Below are positions 16,527-24,825 of a DNA stretch of 64,000 bases, in pieces. The stretch spans positions 62,001 to 126,000 of the forward strand of contig JAZRLM010000007.1 in assembly GCA_045646865.1 (NCBI GenBank), given 5' to 3'. The number at the start of each line of letters is the position of its first letter. Position 1 is the stretch's first letter. The position numbers and the translations under genes are program-made. The notes below the pieces were generated by a model. That model was not told the origin of the DNA and searched no databases. It saw nothing but the letters and a program-made list of their open reading frames with translations. This stretch comes from SIG440 sp045646865. GTDB lineage: Bacteria > Bacillota > Clostridia > Monoglobales > Monoglobaceae.

Positions 16527-17724
16527 ATGGAAATTAATATGAGCAAAATAGTATTCTTTTGTATTCCGGCACATGGACACACCAATCCTATATTGGGTGT
16601 TGTCAGGGAATTAGTTTCTCGCGGGCATCAGGTATGGTATTATTCATATAACAGTATGCGCGAAAAAATTGAGTCAGCAGGAGCAACTTTTGTATCCTGC
16701 GATGATTATGATACCGAGCAAAAGCTGAATGCCAAGGATTCTACACGATTGGGAAAGGACCTGGCTTTTTCTGCAAAGATATTGGTAGATACAACACTTG
16801 CTCTTGATGACAAGGTTTGCAAAGAAGTGGCAGAACTAAAAGCTGATTGTATCGTGGCAGACTCCATGGCATTATGGGGAAAAGCAGTTGCGCTGAAGCT
16901 TGGTATTCCGTTTGTTTCTTCAACAACAACCTTTGCTTTTAATCAACATTCTGCAAAGATTATGAAACAAGGCTTTGGAGATTTATTTAAGATGCTTTTC
17001 TCAGCACCCCAAATTTCTAAACAAGTCAAACGGCTGAAAGAAAAGGGTTATCCTGTCAAAAACATCCTTGATATTATTGGTAATGATGATAACACCCATA
17101 CCATTGTATATACCTCTCCTGAGTTTCAGCCGTGTTCAGATACTTTTTCGGAGAAATATGCATTTGTTGGGCCTTCTGTTCTAAATTCAACCATTGAAAT
17201 TGAGAAAAAGAGAGATAAACTGGTTTAAATATCAATGGGCACCGTCAATAATGATATGATGACTTTTTATAAAGATTGTATATCAGCTTTGAAGTATACA
17301 GATTATCAGGTTGTTATATCTGTTGGCAATTTGGTGTCTATGGAGAGTTTTGAAGAACTTCCTGAAAACGTATCGGTTTTTCCGTGCGTTGACCAGATTG
17401 CAGTCTTGAAAAAAGCAGATGTGTTTGTGTCACACTGCGGAATGAATAGCGTTAGCGAAAGTTTGTATTTGGGGGGTTCCGCTTGTTATGCTTTCGCAAA
17501 CAACGGAGCAAAAAGGTGTTGCCGAGCGTGTATTGGAACTGGGTGCAGGCCTTAAAACTGATAAAGCGAATGGAGTTTCTGTTTTAAATGCTGTAAATGA
17601 AATATTTAATAACAACACTTATAAGCAAAATGCGGAAAAAGTTGCCGAAGGTTTTAGGAAGTGCTCCGGTGCAAAAGGTGCGGCAGATAAAATTTTACGG
17701 GTTTGCAACGAAACTAAATATTAA
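16527..17724 (+). pseudogene. MGT-type UDP-glycosyltransferase, broken by a nonsense codon and a frameshift
   Basis: The coding series begins MEINMSKIVFFCIPAHGHTN, the N-terminus of macrolide-type glycosyltransferases. It is interrupted by TAA 17226-17228 exactly where the family has V-Y-I-S-M-G-T (reads V-stop-I-S-M-G-T), consistent with TAT to TAA. Homology continues to GMNSVSESLYLG, then shifts frame in a run of six G (about 17470-17475; five would restore LGVPLVML) and continues as TTEQKGVAERVLELGAG to TAA 17724. All three fragments together make one ~398-residue enzyme. Two independent lesions argue for a real pseudogene, though the G-run could be a sequencing error. Confidence 0.85.
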
Positions 17725-17857
17725 AGGCAAAGTTAAAAAATAAAGAACATAGCTGAAAGAATACGGTCTACAAACTCAAAGGTAAAACATATATGGGTTT
17801 TCTATTACTTTGCAGATGTAATTCTTTTCCCAGACGGTTCTCCGTGGAGGGAAACAT

Positions 17858-18175
17858 AATGGTAAACTGTCAAATGCAGACGGACAAGCAGCCTTTAAAG
17901 CAAAAGATGAAGTTGCTAAAAATGTGGTTAAAACCTATCACGGATATCTGGCAGAAGGGGTTGTGAACATCGTAGACATATTTCAGCCTTAAATTGTTTG
18001 TATAGGTGGCGGAATAAGCCACGAAGATGAAAAAATCCTTACGTCCATCAAGAAAATGATTAAAGGTAAATCGTTTGCCCGTTTTGGAAAAGAACAGTCA
18101 AAGGTATGCCTCGCAACTCTTGGGAATGATGCAGGAATAATCGGTGTGGCACTTCTTTGGGAAAATGAGACATAA
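17858..18175 (+). pseudogene. ROK-family sugar kinase remnant, 5'-truncated with internal stop
   Basis: The frame 17858-18175 reads NGKLSNADGQAAFKAKDEVA, then KTYHGYLAEGVVNIVDIFQP, a stop (TAA 17990-17992), then IVCIGGGISHEDEKIL and later LGNDAGIIGVALLWEN before TAA 18173. GGGIS and LGNDAGIIGVA are the C-terminal signatures of ROK glucokinases. The position of the stop corresponds to a glutamate in relatives (P-E-I/V), so GAA to TAA is likely. The N-terminal ATP-binding half is absent upstream, where only unrelated AT-rich sequence is seen from 17725. Confidence 0.8.
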
Positions 18176-18457
18176 AGCGTTTAGAAAAATTCTATTTAGT
18201 GTTTATTTATCAAATTCATCTGTTGAATGTTATTGCAAAAACATTCCCACATCTGACAGGAAAAGCAGGAAAAGTATCGAAAGAAATTTAAGGGGTCGTA
18301 TTCGAAAAAAATGGCTTGATTATGTGATGGTAAATGAATTAGGAGATTTATTTATTCACATGTTGACGCAAGCTCTAAACAAGCATCAATGGAGACGATT
18401 TCAGGATTAGTTAACATATAAAAAAGTTCCCAAAGCATTTTTGGGAGTTCCCAAAAG
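18176..18457. other. Degraded sequence without a supported gene
   Basis: Short frames occur on both strands, the longest an 88-codon plus-strand frame starting inside the ROK remnant, but none shows a ribosome-binding site or known motif. One stretch near 18336-18415 reads GRFIYSHVDASSKQASME-like protein out of frame with that ORF, which may be the end of another decayed gene. A TTCCCAAA/TTTGGGAG hairpin lies at 18426-18447. Confidence 0.5.
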
Positions 18458-18461
18458 AAAA

Positions 18462-18493
18462 ATCAGAGTCTCCAAAATTCAGGAAACTCTGAT
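18462..18493 (-). terminator. Intrinsic terminator of tRNA-Ser
   Basis: On the minus strand ATCAGAGTTTCC and GGAGACTCTGAT form a 12-bp stem with one mismatch and an 8-nt loop, followed by TTTTTC. It lies 4 nt after the tRNA CCA end. Confidence 0.85.
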
Positions 18494-18496
18494 GAA

Positions 18497-18588
18497 TGGC
18501 GGAGAGAGAGGGATTCGAACCCTCGAACGGGTATTAGCCGTTACACGATTTCCAATCGTGCGCCTTAGGCCAGCTCAGCCATCTCTCC
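18497..18588 (-). tRNA. tRNA-Ser (GGA)
   Basis: A class II tRNA of 92 nt including encoded CCA. Acceptor strands GGAGAGA and TCTCTCC pair; the anticodon stem CACGA/TCGTG holds the loop TTGGAAA, giving anticodon GGA. A long variable arm (ACGGCTAATACCCGT region) and a T arm GAGGG-TTCGAAT-CCCTC are present. Confidence 0.95.
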
Positions 18589-18724
18589 TAATATATTAAC
18601 AGTTCGGAAAATCTGAGAAAGTTTTTGGGAACTTTCTTTGGGAACTGCTAAAATCTGCAATATTAAATTTTAATAAAAACCAGTAATGTCAAGGGTTTAG
18701 ACCGCAAATTGATAAATTATTTCA

Positions 18725-18771
18725 AACGGATTTCCAATGCTGCGCCGTAACCCATCTCGACCACCTTATCC
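18725..18771 (-). pseudogene. 5'-half remnant of a second tRNA-Ser gene
   Basis: On the minus strand, GGATAAGGTGGTCGAG followed by ATGGGTTACGGCGCAGCA and TTGGAAA reproduces a tRNA-Ser acceptor 5' strand, D arm and GGA anticodon loop. The variable and T arms are missing; AT-rich DNA follows. A TATAAT element lies just upstream on the minus strand (18783-18788), so the fragment kept its promoter. It sits 136 nt upstream of the intact tRNA-Ser. Confidence 0.6.
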
Positions 18772-18877
18772 AAGACCATAATATTATACTACGGTTTTCA
18801 GAAAAAATCAATAGTTTTAAAGAATTTTTTTTGGATATAATATAGCATATACTATTTAAAAAAGAGGTTATGGAATA

Positions 18878-19135
18878 ATGAAGGAAATTACTTATAAGAT
18901 TAAAGATGAAGTGGGCATTCACGCGAGACCGGCTGGACTTCTGGTGAAAAAGGCATCTGACTTTTCGTCCGAGATAACAATAGTCAAGGGTGAAAAATCA
19001 GTAGATGCAAAAAAAATCTTTGGTGTTATGTCCTTGGGCGCCAAGTGCGGCGATGAAATAAAGCTTACCATAAGCGGTGCCGACGAGGAACAGGCGGCTC
19101 AGGAATTGTCAAAATTCCTTGCGGAAAATCTGTAA
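18878..19135 (+). CDS. ptsH: HPr-family phosphocarrier protein lacking the regulatory serine
   Basis: An 85-residue HPr. GIHARPAG contains the phosphorylatable H15, which receives phosphate from PEP via enzyme I and passes it to PTS permeases. Position 46, the HPr kinase target serine in Firmicutes (KSIMGVMSLG), is lysine here: VDAKKIFGVMSLG. The rest of the fold is conserved. It could therefore carry phosphate but not act in CcpA-dependent catabolite repression, if numbering is as counted. GAGG precedes ATG 18878, a TATAAT lies near 18836, and a terminator follows, so it is monocistronic. No enzyme I gene is nearby. Confidence 0.88.
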   Translation: MKEITYKIKDEVGIHARPAGLLVKKASDFSSEITIVKGEKSVDAKKIFGVMSLGAKCGDEIKLTISGADEEQAAQELSKFLAENL

Positions 19136-19144
19136 GAATATATG

Positions 19145-19173
19145 ATGGGTATGCAAATTAGCATACCCATTTT
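19145..19173 (+). terminator. Intrinsic terminator after HPr gene
   Basis: ATGGGTATGC and GCATACCCAT form a perfect 10-bp stem around AAATTA, then TTTGCTGTTTT. Confidence 0.85.
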
Positions 19174-19266
19174 GCTGTTTTAAAAGAAAACCTTCCTTAT
19201 TATATATAATATATTTTAGATGTAAAAGGTGTTAGAAAAATTTTTTGAGAAAATTTAAAAAAAGGC

Positions 19267-19296
19267 TTGACTTTTGTTGAAAAGTTATAGTATAAT
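19267..19296 (+). promoter_or_regulatory. Promoter of the ribosomal superoperon
   Basis: TTGACT (19267-19272), 18 nt, TATAAT (19291-19296), with the dinucleotide AG before -10. It is the only strong promoter seen between the HPr terminator and rpsJ. Confidence 0.75.
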
Positions 19297-19302
19297 AGTT
19301 GA

Positions 19303-19599
19303 GCGTGACAAAGACATACGATGATTCCGGAGGTAGCAGACCTTGATTTATCAGGGTGTTGGAAATTTCGGAGGAGATTGTCCGGTTTTCAAAACAGGGC
19401 GGAAGGTCACACTTTCAATTGAATACAGCAAGATTTACGGGCTCAGTATGCTGATGGGCTCGGATTGTGTTGTGTTTATGCCCCGAAACCGCATCTTTGT
19501 GAAAGCAAAAGTAAAGGTTCGGGTTTTATTATTTAGCTGTGCGAAACGCCCGGCACAGCGGAAGAAAATCAAAAGTAAATTTTGAAGGAGGGTACAACA
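19303..19599 (+). promoter_or_regulatory. Long untranslated leader of the S10 operon
   Basis: About 297 nt separate the predicted transcription start from rpsJ. It includes a stem GCTGTGC/GCACAGC near 19540-19560 directly before the rpsJ ribosome-binding site. An 80-codon frame (19343-19585) crosses it but has no matching motif and is not called a gene. A regulatory role for ribosomal-protein feedback is plausible but not shown. Confidence 0.5.
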
Positions 19600-19908
19600 A
19601 TGGCAGCTGAGAAGATCAGAATCAGACTTAAGGCTTATGACCACAATCTTATCGACCAGAGTGCTGAAAAGATTGTTGAAACAGCCAAGAGAACAGGAGC
19701 TAAGGTTTCAGGACCTATCCCGCTCCCCACAAAGAAGGAAGTCGTTACAATCCTCAGAGCGGTTCACAAGTACAAGGACAGCCGTGAGCAGTTCGAACTT
19801 AGAACTCACAAGAGATTGATCGACGTTTTGGCACCCAACGCCAAGACAATTGACGCACTTAAGCACCTCGATTTGCCGGCAGGTGTAGACATCGAACTCA
19901 AAATCTAG
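19600..19908 (+). CDS. rpsJ: 30S ribosomal protein S10
   Basis: 102 residues, first gene of the S10-spc-alpha superoperon. The sequence shows the S10 core IRIRLKAYDHNLIDQSAEKI and the C-terminal THKRLIDVLAP. The protein binds 16S rRNA in the subunit head and also forms the NusE-NusB antitermination complex. A frame extension to TTG 19582 exists, but AAGGAGG at 19584-19590 dictates ATG 19600. Confidence 0.97.
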   Translation: MAAEKIRIRLKAYDHNLIDQSAEKIVETAKRTGAKVSGPIPLPTKKEVVTILRAVHKYKDSREQFELRTHKRLIDVLAPNAKTIDALKHLDLPAGVDIELKI

Positions 19909-20020
19909 TTTGAGTATTTCCGGTAAGAAAAAATTTGGTCATGTTGGCGCAGGACGTCAACCAATAACCCGCATGTATGTTTGATTACAAACCGATGCGT
20001 GTGAATTAGGAGGAAAAATT

Positions 20021-20656
20021 ATGAAAAAAGCAATCTTAGGCAAAAAGCTTGGTATGACACAGATTTTTGCAGAAGACGGTGCACTCATCCCTGTTACAGT
20101 TATTGAAGCAGGTCCTTGCAGTGTAGTTCAGAAGAAGACAGCTGAAGTTGATGGTTATGTTGCAGTTCAGGTTGGCTTCGAGGACAAGAGAGAAAAGTTA
20201 GTAAACAAGCCTATGAAGGGTCACTTTGCAAAAGCAGGCGTAGCTCCTAAGAGATACCTCAAGGAACTCAAGCTTGATAATGCAGCTGAAATGAATGTTG
20301 GCGACGAAATCAAAGTTGACATCTTTGAAGCAGGCGATATTCTTGACGTAACCGGCATCAGCAAGGGTCACGGATACGCAGGCACAGTCAAGAGATGGGG
20401 AACTCACAGAGGTCCTATGTCTCACGGTAGCCATTATCACAGAGGCCCCGGTTCATTGGGTGCTTGTTCATCACCTTCACGTGTATATAAGGGTAAGAAA
20501 CTTCCCGGTCACTACGGTGTAGACAAGGTTACAATCCAGAACCTCAGTCTTGTTAAAGTAGATACAGAACGCAACCTTCTTTTGGTTAAGGGCTCAGTTC
20601 CCGGTCCCAAGGGTGGATTGTTGGTAGTTAAGAACGCAGTTAAGGCTAATGCCTAA
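20021..20656 (+). CDS. rplC: 50S ribosomal protein L3
   Basis: 211 residues. Starts MKKAILGKKLGMTQIF as in L3 and carries the loop GTVKRWGTHRGPMSHGSHYHRGPGS, which reaches the peptidyl-transferase centre and contains the glutamine/histidine neighbourhood modified in some species. Early assembly protein of the 50S subunit. The 112-nt gap after rpsJ contains the stem GTTTG/CAAAC flanked by CGCAT/ATGCG. Confidence 0.97.
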   Translation: MKKAILGKKLGMTQIFAEDGALIPVTVIEAGPCSVVQKKTAEVDGYVAVQVGFEDKREKLVNKPMKGHFAKAGVAPKRYLKELKLDNAAEMNVGDEIKVDIFEAGDILDVTGISKGHGYAGTVKRWGTHRGPMSHGSHYHRGPGSLGACSSPSRVYKGKKLPGHYGVDKVTIQNLSLVKVDTERNLLLVKGSVPGPKGGLLVVKNAVKANA

Positions 20657-20681
20657 GCTGAGAGAGAGGAGGATATAAGAT

Positions 20682-21305
20682 ATGCCTACAGTAGCTTTAT
20701 ATAACACAACCGGCGCTAAGGTTGGTGATATAGAATTAAATGATAGCGTGTTTGGCGTTGAGGTAAGACCTGACGTTATGCACGAAGTAGTAGTAAACTA
20801 CTTAGCAAATCAGAGACAGGGCACGCAGAGCACAAAGACTCGTACAGAAGTCAGCGGCGGCGGCATCAAGCCCTGGAGACAGAAAGGCACAGGTCGTGCA
20901 AGACAGGGTAGTATCCGTGCTCCACAGTGGGTTGGCGGCGGCGTAGCACTTGGTCCCAAGCCCAGAGATTACAGATACTCAGTAAACAAGAAGGTAAGAA
21001 GACTTGCTCTTAAGTCAGCTCTTTCTTCAAAGGTAGTTGATGGTGACATCATCGTTCTTGAAGATCTTAAGCTTGATGAAATCAAGACAAGCCGTATGGC
21101 TGAAATCCTTAAGAATCTGGGTGTTACTGAAAAAGCCCTCATCGTACTTCCTGAGAACGACAGCAACGTTGTTCTTTCAGCAAGAAACATCGAAGGTGTT
21201 GACACAACATTCGTTGGTGCAATCAACACATACGAGGTGCTAAAGTCTACAAAGTGCATCATCGTTAAGGATGCAGTTGCAAAACTCGAGGAGGTGTACG
21301 CATAA
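20682..21305 (+). CDS. rplD: 50S ribosomal protein L4
   Basis: 207 residues. The extended loop TEVSGGGIKPWRQKGTGRARQGSIRAPQW, which lines the peptide exit tunnel and is the site of macrolide-resistance mutations, is complete. In Proteobacteria L4 represses this operon; whether that holds here is unknown. GAGAGGAGG at 20663 sets ATG 20682. The stop overlaps the rplW start by one base. Confidence 0.97.
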   Translation: MPTVALYNTTGAKVGDIELNDSVFGVEVRPDVMHEVVVNYLANQRQGTQSTKTRTEVSGGGIKPWRQKGTGRARQGSIRAPQWVGGGVALGPKPRDYRYSVNKKVRRLALKSALSSKVVDGDIIVLEDLKLDEIKTSRMAEILKNLGVTEKALIVLPENDSNVVLSARNIEGVDTTFVGAINTYEVLKSTKCIIVKDAVAKLEEVYA

Positions 21306-21595
21306 TGAAAATGACATCTCATGATATTTTAAAGAGACCTATCATCACAGAACAGAGTATGGAAGGTGTAGCAGAAAAGAAGTACACTTTTGAGGTTGCT
21401 CCGGCTGCTAACAAAATCCAGATCAAGAAGGCTGTTGAAGAAATCTTCAAAGTAAAGGTTCAGAAGGTAACAACCATTAACTATATGGGCAAGACCAAGA
21501 GAATGGGTGTTCATGTAGGTAAGAGAGCTGACTGGAAGAAAGCAATCGTTAAGCTTACAGCAGACAGCAAGACAATCGAGTTGTTCGAGAACTAA
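21305..21595 (+). CDS. rplW: 50S ribosomal protein L23
   Basis: 96 residues with the L23 start SHDILKRPIITEQS and MGKTKRMGVHVGKRADWKKAIVKL in the C-terminal half. L23 sits at the tunnel exit and docks trigger factor and SRP. Its ATG shares an A with the rplD stop (TAATG), a coupled arrangement; GAGGAGG lies inside the end of rplD. Confidence 0.97.
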   Translation: MKMTSHDILKRPIITEQSMEGVAEKKYTFEVAPAANKIQIKKAVEEIFKVKVQKVTTINYMGKTKRMGVHVGKRADWKKAIVKLTADSKTIELFEN

Positions 21596-21632
21596 TCAGC
21601 CACGAAAAATCGTAGATTAAGGAGATGTAAAA

Positions 21633-22466
21633 ATGGGAATTAGAAAATATAATCCTACAACACCTTCGCTGCGTCAGATGACTGTTTCTACATTCGAGGA
21701 AATCGACAAGAAGGAACCCGAAAGATCACTTCTTCGTCCCCTTCACAGCAAAGCTGGTCGTAACTCATATGGTAGAATAACAGTTAGACATCGCGGTGGC
21801 GGTACAAAGAGAAAATACAGAGTAATCGATTTTAAGAGAAACAAGGACGGCATGCCCGCAACAGTTATCGCAATCGAGTACGATCCTAACCGTAGTGCAA
21901 ACATCGCACTTCTCCAGTACGAAGACGGAGTTAAGACATATATCATCGCTCCTGTTTCATTGAAGAAGGGTGACGTAGTTGTATCAGGTAAGGGCGCAGA
22001 TATCAAGCCCGGCAACGCACTTGAAATTGCAGACATCCCTGTTGGTACACTTGTTTACAACATTGAACTTTATCCCGGCAAGGGCGGACAGCTCGTTCGC
22101 AGCGCAGGCGTTTTTGCACAGCTTATGGCTAAAGAAAACGGCTATGCACAGGTAAGACTTCCATCCGGTGAAGTTAGACTTGTTCGTCTTGACTGTCGTG
22201 CAACTATTGGTCAGGTTGGTAACACAGATTATGAAAACATCAACCTTGGTAAAGCCGGCAGAAAGCGTCACATGGGCTTCAGACCCACAGTTCGTGGTGT
22301 TGTTATGAACCCGAATGACCATCCTCACGGTGGTGGTGAAGGTAAGTCACCTATCGGTAGACCCTCACCTGTTACTCCCTGGGGTAAGCCTGCTCTCGGT
22401 TACAAGACCAGAGACAAGAAGAACAAGACAGATAAGTTTATCGTTAAGCGTCGTAACGCGAAATAA
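21633..22466 (+). CDS. rplB: 50S ribosomal protein L2
   Basis: 277 residues. Contains GRNSYGRITVRHRGGGTKRKYR at the N-terminal RNA-binding domain and the C-terminal MNPNDHPHGGGEGKSPIG with the histidine essential near the peptidyl-transferase centre. L2 is needed for subunit association. AAGGAG at 21618 precedes the start. Confidence 0.98.
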   Translation: MGIRKYNPTTPSLRQMTVSTFEEIDKKEPERSLLRPLHSKAGRNSYGRITVRHRGGGTKRKYRVIDFKRNKDGMPATVIAIEYDPNRSANIALLQYEDGVKTYIIAPVSLKKGDVVVSGKGADIKPGNALEIADIPVGTLVYNIELYPGKGGQLVRSAGVFAQLMAKENGYAQVRLPSGEVRLVRLDCRATIGQVGNTDYENINLGKAGRKRHMGFRPTVRGVVMNPNDHPHGGGEGKSPIGRPSPVTPWGKPALGYKTRDKKNKTDKFIVKRRNAK

Positions 22467-22484
22467 TTTTAAGGAGGTCACTTC

Positions 22485-22757
22485 ATGGGTCGTAGTATTA
22501 AAAAAGGACCTTTCGTTGAAGCTAAGCTCATTGCAAAGATTGAAGCAATGAACGAAAAGAACGAAAAAGTCGTTATTAAAACTTGGTCAAGAGCATCTAC
22601 TATATTCCCTGAAATGGTTGGTCATACAATTGCAGTTTATGACGGAAGAAAGCATGTTCCCGGATATGTTACAGAGGATATGGTAGGTCATAAGCTCGGA
22701 GAATTTGCTCCAACCAGAACTTACAAAGGTCATGCAGGTGCTAAAACTTCTAAGTAA
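22485..22757 (+). CDS. rpsS: 30S ribosomal protein S19
   Basis: 90 residues beginning [15 protein letters not shown], with [46 protein letters not shown]-type order (here PGYV). It binds the head of the small subunit next to S13. AAGGAGG at 22471 gives a strong ribosome-binding site. The C-terminal tail is basic (GHAGAKTSK). Confidence 0.97.
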   Translation: [90 protein letters not shown]

Positions 22758-22809
22758 TCGCAAGATTCTTAAGTTTTCTGTTAATTAATAGGAAAGGAGC
22801 TGCAGAGCA

Positions 22810-23145
22810 ATGGAAGCAGTAGCAAAGGTTACTCACGTACGCATCGCTCCAAGAAAGGTGCGTATAGTTATAGACTTAATAAGAAATAAGCCGGTTGGCG
22901 TTGCAATTGGTATTCTCAAGAACACACCCAAGGCTGCAAGCCCGGTTGTTGAAAAGTTGTTGAAGTCTGCTATGGCAAATGCTGAAAACAACTTTAACAT
23001 GAACGTTGAAAATCTTTATGTTTCAGAAGTATTCGCTGACCAGGGCCCCACACTCAAGAGAGTACAGGCCAGAGCACAGGGACGTGCCTTCAGAATCAAC
23101 AAGAAGACAAGTCACATCACTTTGAAACTTAAAGAAATGGAATAA
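22810..23145 (+). CDS. rplV: 50S ribosomal protein L22
   Basis: 111 residues. RIAPRKVRIVIDLIRNKPV and the tunnel hairpin GPTLKRVQARAQGRAFRINKKTSHI, which narrows the exit tunnel and is altered in macrolide resistance, are intact. GGAAAGGAG at 22791 precedes the ATG. Confidence 0.97.
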   Translation: MEAVAKVTHVRIAPRKVRIVIDLIRNKPVGVAIGILKNTPKAASPVVEKLLKSAMANAENNFNMNVENLYVSEVFADQGPTLKRVQARAQGRAFRINKKTSHITLKLKEME

Positions 23146-23169
23146 TCTTGAAAAAGGAGGTAATTTAGC

Positions 23170-23859
23170 ATGGGTCAGAAGGTTAATCCCCACGGTATCC
23201 GAGTTGGCGTTATCAAAGACTGGGATTCACGTTGGTACGCTGACAAGAAGAACTACGGCGATAATCTTGTAGAAGATTATAACCTCAGAGTTTTCCTTAA
23301 GAAAAAGCTCTATCTCGCCGGAGTAGATAAAATCGAAATTGAAAAATTTGCAAACAAGATTCGTCTTTCTATCCACGCTGCAAAGCCCGGTATTGTTATC
23401 GGTAAGGGCGGTAGCGAAATCGAAAAGCTTAAGAAGGACGTTGAAACACTGACAGGCAAGTCTGTTATCCTTAACGTAATTGAGGTAAAGACTCCCGATC
23501 TGTGTGCTCAGCTTGTTGCTGAGAACATCGCATCACAGCTTGAAAGACGTATTTCTTTTAGAAAAGCTATGAAGCAGTGCATGGCAAGAACAATGAAGCT
23601 TGGTGCAAAAGGTATCAAGGCTGCAGTTTCAGGTCGTGTAGGTGGTGCAGAAATCGCTCGTACAGAACAGTATCACGAGGGTACAATTCCGCTGCAGACA
23701 CTTCGTGCAGACATCGACTACGGTTTTGCTGAAGCAGATACAACCTACGGTAAGCTCGGCGTTAAGGTTTGGATTTACAAGGGTGAAGTTCTTGCTGAAA
23801 GCAAAAAAGTAAAGGAAACAAAAGCTCCTGCCAAAAAAGCGGAAGGAGGAAAAAGATAA
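23170..23859 (+). CDS. rpsC: 30S ribosomal protein S3
   Basis: 229 residues. MGQKVNPHGIRVGV start, KH domain with GIVIGKGGSEIEKLKK, and the S3 C-terminal domain SGRVGGAEIARTE. Together with S4 and S5 it forms the mRNA entry helicase. A lysine-rich tail (KETKAPAKKAEGGKR) ends the protein. AAAGGAGG at 23153 marks the start; the stop overlaps the rplP start by 1 nt. Confidence 0.97.
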   Translation: MGQKVNPHGIRVGVIKDWDSRWYADKKNYGDNLVEDYNLRVFLKKKLYLAGVDKIEIEKFANKIRLSIHAAKPGIVIGKGGSEIEKLKKDVETLTGKSVILNVIEVKTPDLCAQLVAENIASQLERRISFRKAMKQCMARTMKLGAKGIKAAVSGRVGGAEIARTEQYHEGTIPLQTLRADIDYGFAEADTTYGKLGVKVWIYKGEVLAESKKVKETKAPAKKAEGGKR

Positions 23860-24290
23860 TGTTATCACCAAAAAGAGTTAAGTTTAGACGCGTTATGCGT
23901 GGTAGAATGAAGGGTAAGGCTTCTCGCGGTAACAAGGTTGTATACGGCGAGTTCGGTCTTCAGGCTCAGTCACCTGCTTGGATTACAAGCAACCAGATTG
24001 AGGCTGCCCGTATTGCTATGACACGTTATACAAAGAGAGGCGGTCAGGTTTGGATTAAGATATTCCCTGACAAGCCCGTAACAGAGAAACCTGCTGAAAC
24101 TCGTATGGGTAGTGGTAAGGGTTCACCGGAATACTGGGTAGCAGTTGTTAAGCCCGGCAGAATATTATTTGAAATCGGCGGTGTAAGCGAAGAAGTAGCT
24201 CGTGAAGCTATGCGTCTTGCTATGCACAAGCTTCCTCTCAAGTGTAAGTTTGTGAGAAAAGCCGATCAGGAAATGGAAGGTGAAATGTAA
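23859..24290 (+). CDS. rplP: 50S ribosomal protein L16
   Basis: 143 residues starting MLSPKRVKFRRVMRGRMKG, with MGSGKGSPEYWVAVVKPGR near residue 80. L16 positions the A-site tRNA and is a late assembly protein. Start and stop codons overlap those of rpsC and rpmC by one base each, so the three genes are tightly coupled. Confidence 0.97.
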   Translation: MLSPKRVKFRRVMRGRMKGKASRGNKVVYGEFGLQAQSPAWITSNQIEAARIAMTRYTKRGGQVWIKIFPDKPVTEKPAETRMGSGKGSPEYWVAVVKPGRILFEIGGVSEEVAREAMRLAMHKLPLKCKFVRKADQEMEGEM

Positions 24291-24502
24291 TGAAAATAAA
24301 TGAGATCAGAGACCTTTCAGCACAGGAAATCGTTGATAAAATTCAGGACCTTAAAGAAGAGCTTTTCAACCTTCGTTTTCAGAATGCAATGAATCAGCTT
24401 GACAATCCCATGAGAATCGTTGCAGTTAAGAAGGATATTGCTAAGCTTAAGACAGTTCTGAAGGAACAAGAGCTTGGCCTTAATGCCAACATAAATCAGT
24501 AG
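24290..24502 (+). CDS. rpmC: 50S ribosomal protein L29
   Basis: 70 residues, two-helix protein: MKINEIRDLSAQEIVDKIQD then LKEELFNLRFQNAMNQLDNP and a basic KKDIAKLKTVL segment. It lies by the tunnel exit and contacts trigger factor and SRP together with L23. Confidence 0.95.
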   Translation: MKINEIRDLSAQEIVDKIQDLKEELFNLRFQNAMNQLDNPMRIVAVKKDIAKLKTVLKEQELGLNANINQ

Positions 24503-24517
24503 GAGGTGTAAGGTCTA

Positions 24518-24778
24518 ATGGAAGAAAAGCGTAACTATCGCAAAACCCGTATCGGTGAAGTTATCAGTGACAAGATGGATAAAACAATCGTTGTTGCAAT
24601 TAAGGATAGCGTTAAGCACCCCGTATACAAGAAGGTTATGAAGAACACCTACAAGCTGAAGGCTCACGATGAAAACAATGAGTGCGGCATAGGTGATAAG
24701 GTAAAAGTAATGGAAACCAGACCTTTGTCAAAGGACAAGAGATGGAGACTGGTTGAAATCGTTGAAAAAGCTAAATAA
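24518..24778 (+). CDS. rpsQ: 30S ribosomal protein S17
   Basis: 86 residues with an OB fold: RKTRIGEVISDKMDKTIVVAI, then VKHPVYKKVMKNTYKLKAHDE and METRPLSKDKRWRLVEIVE. It binds 16S rRNA helices near S8 and S15. AGGAGGTG lies 9-15 nt upstream of ATG. Confidence 0.96.
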   Translation: MEEKRNYRKTRIGEVISDKMDKTIVVAIKDSVKHPVYKKVMKNTYKLKAHDENNECGIGDKVKVMETRPLSKDKRWRLVEIVEKAK

Positions 24779-24825
24779 ATTGGCTTTTCCGCAAACTATG
24801 ATTTAAGAATAGGAGGAAATCCATT

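Noticed and set aside
19343..19585. 80-codon frame in the rpsJ leader
   Set aside because: No ribosome-binding site or recognisable motif; sits in the untranslated leader of the S10 operon.
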